64,000 nucleotides of DNA from Mesorhizobium sp. YC-39 (GTDB lineage: Bacteria; Pseudomonadota; Alphaproteobacteria; Rhizobiales; Rhizobiaceae), in contig NZ_JAOWPS010000002.1 of the NCBI RefSeq assembly GCF_025753795.1, forward strand, positions 1,248,501 through 1,312,500. Direction: 5' to 3'. Within the stretch, counting starts at the first letter, position 1, and every line of letters starts with the position of its first letter. The notes under the pieces are model-generated. The model ran no database searches. It was not told where the DNA came from and saw nothing but the letters and a program-made list of their open reading frames with translations. Both the position numbers and the translations under genes were made by a program. Shown here piece by piece: positions 63,052-64,000 of the stretch.

Positions 63052-63558
63052 CTAGCCGGCTATCGGAAGATTGCGGCCGATTTCATCGAGCCGCTTCTGC
63101 AGGGCGAGCTTGTCGATCATGTTCATCGGCAGGCTGACGAAGATCGAAATCCGGTTGTTGAGCATGCGATAGGCTTCGGCGAAGGCCAGATGCTTTTCTG
63201 CGTCCGTGCCCTCGACGGCGGCAGGGTCGGGCACGCCCCAATGCGCCGTCATCGGCTGGCCCGGCCAGATCGGGCAGGATTCATTGGCCGCGTTGTCGCA
63301 GACCGTGAAAACGAAATTCATTTCAGGCGCGCCGGGAACCGCGAATTCCTGCCAGTCTTTCGAACGGGCGAAGGACGTATCGTGGTTGAGGGTTTTCAAA
63401 AGCTGGAGCGTATAGGGATGGACCGCCCCCTTCGGGTGCGAACCGGCCGAATAAGCCTTGAACTTGCCGGCTCCGACACGGTTTAGAATGGCCTCGGCGA
63501 GGATCGAGCGAGCCGAATTGCCGGTGCAAAGGAAAAGAACATTATATGTTTCGCTCAC
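63052..63558 (-). CDS. arsC: LMW-phosphatase-type arsenate reductase
   Basis: A 168-residue arsenate reductase of the low-molecular-weight protein tyrosine phosphatase fold. The P-loop CTGNSAR (Cys11-x5-Arg17) and DNAANESCPIWPG with a further redox Cys are visible. It is separated by 5 bases from aqpS. The family uses a different reductant chain from the glutaredoxin-type ArsC of the same cluster. Confidence 0.93.
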   Translation of the reverse strand: MSETYNVLFLCTGNSARSILAEAILNRVGAGKFKAYSAGSHPKGAVHPYTLQLLKTLNHDTSFARSKDWQEFAVPGAPEMNFVFTVCDNAANESCPIWPGQPMTAHWGVPDPAAVEGTDAEKHLAFAEAYRMLNNRISIFVSLPMNMIDKLALQKRLDEIGRNLPIAG

Positions 63559-63574
63559 GGTTCATGCCTCCCTT

Positions 63575-63907
63575 CTAACATTTGCAAGTTACAGCCTGGA
63601 TGGCGGGCTGACAGAGTTCCGGCGCGCCGTTGCAGCAATCCTCCATGAGATAGGCAAGCAGATCGCGAAAGCCGGTCATGTCGGCGACATAGCGGATCGT
63701 TCGGCCCTCACGCTCGGCGCGAACGAGCCCGGCATGGTCAAGAACCTTGAGATGCGCCGACATGGTGTTCTGCACCGTACCCAGGCGCGCGGCGACCTCG
63801 CCGGCCGGCACACCGTCTGCGCCCGCCCGGACCAGCAAGCGAAAGACTTCGAGCCTGGTGTCCTGGCCAAGTGCTGCCAATGCACGGAGAGCGGCGTTCT
63901 TATCCAT
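63575..63907 (-). CDS. arsR: ArsR family metalloregulator 1
   Basis: A 110-residue ArsR/SmtB repressor: LRALAALGQDTRLEVFRLLV, recognition helix GTVQNTMSAHLKVLDHAGLV. Cys91-Cys92-x6-Cys99 and a CKC at the C-terminus are likely As(III) ligands. The start at 63907 (MDKNAAL) was taken; the frame extends 22 codons upstream without homology. First gene of the cluster; the upstream region to the window end is AT-richer and must hold its promoter, with no clear palindrome seen by eye. Confidence 0.92.
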   Translation of the reverse strand: MDKNAALRALAALGQDTRLEVFRLLVRAGADGVPAGEVAARLGTVQNTMSAHLKVLDHAGLVRAEREGRTIRYVADMTGFRDLLAYLMEDCCNGAPELCQPAIQAVTCKC

Positions 63908-64000
63908 ATATCTATGAATCCAGATGCAAGGATGTTTAGGGAAAACATATGACAATTGGATGACGACATGCAAGCGACCCCCGATCCAGATATCCGATTT

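Overview
The window looks like a chromosomal segment of a GC-rich alphaproteobacterium of the Hyphomicrobiales, most likely Mesorhizobium or a close relative. Supporting signs are the very large NAD-glutamate dehydrogenase, an arsenic operon built on an aquaglyceroporin, an RpiR-controlled sugar/polyol ABC operon, and several families of intergenic palindromic repeats of the rhizobial type. The genus is inferred from gene content and was not tested by a search. No phage, insertion sequence or CRISPR array was seen.

Layout. 0-30 kb is mostly conserved core: the 3' end of purH, a UMF1-type transporter, gdhB, an AhpD-like protein, an exported homologue of histidine/aromatic ammonia-lyases that lacks the catalytic MIO tripeptide, a YCII protein, a LysE exporter, a DUF1062 protein, typA, a Tat-exported PhoD phosphatase, a TetR/MFS divergent pair, ppa, a lemA plus three TPM-domain genes, pdxY, a DUF429 protein, a beta carbonic anhydrase, an M3 peptidase and a yggT/yggU pair. 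A tRNA-Ala(CGC) at 30.2 kb is followed by a 2.5 kb stretch of small, poorly recognised genes that reads as accessory DNA.

32.8-43.1 kb is a carbohydrate catabolism locus. A Gfo/Idh/MocA dehydrogenase is divergent from an RpiR regulator. The regulator is followed by an SDR, a mannitol dehydrogenase family enzyme, a TIM-barrel isomerase and a four-gene ABC importer. A promoter at 35.01-35.04 kb carries a GGAA-N6-TTCC palindrome between its -35 and -10, which fits RpiR/IolR-type repression. The substrate is not identifiable from sequence.

43.3-57.2 kb is a loose collection: a lipid kinase, small exported proteins, a DMT exporter, a PhnB-like protein, a frameshifted small coiled-coil gene beside an intact small gene, both lying between two near-identical direct repeats, an LLM oxidoreductase, a 49-aa basic protein, a GlxA-type AraC regulator divergent from a small MIase-like gene, a cupin, an M20 amidohydrolase, an SRPBCC protein, a YkuD_2-type protein and a flavin monooxygenase.

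57.2-63.9 kb holds a HerA-like ATPase and then a seven-gene arsenic cluster, all on the minus strand: arsR1, arsC (LMW-phosphatase type), aqpS, arsC (glutaredoxin type), arsR2, an ArsO-like flavoprotein with a seven-cysteine tail, and an MFS transporter translationally coupled to it. Two copies of a TATTTC-N10-GAAATA palindrome sit in front of arsR2 and in front of the flavoprotein gene. This suggests an arsR2-controlled sub-operon attached to a classical arsR-arsC-aqpS core.
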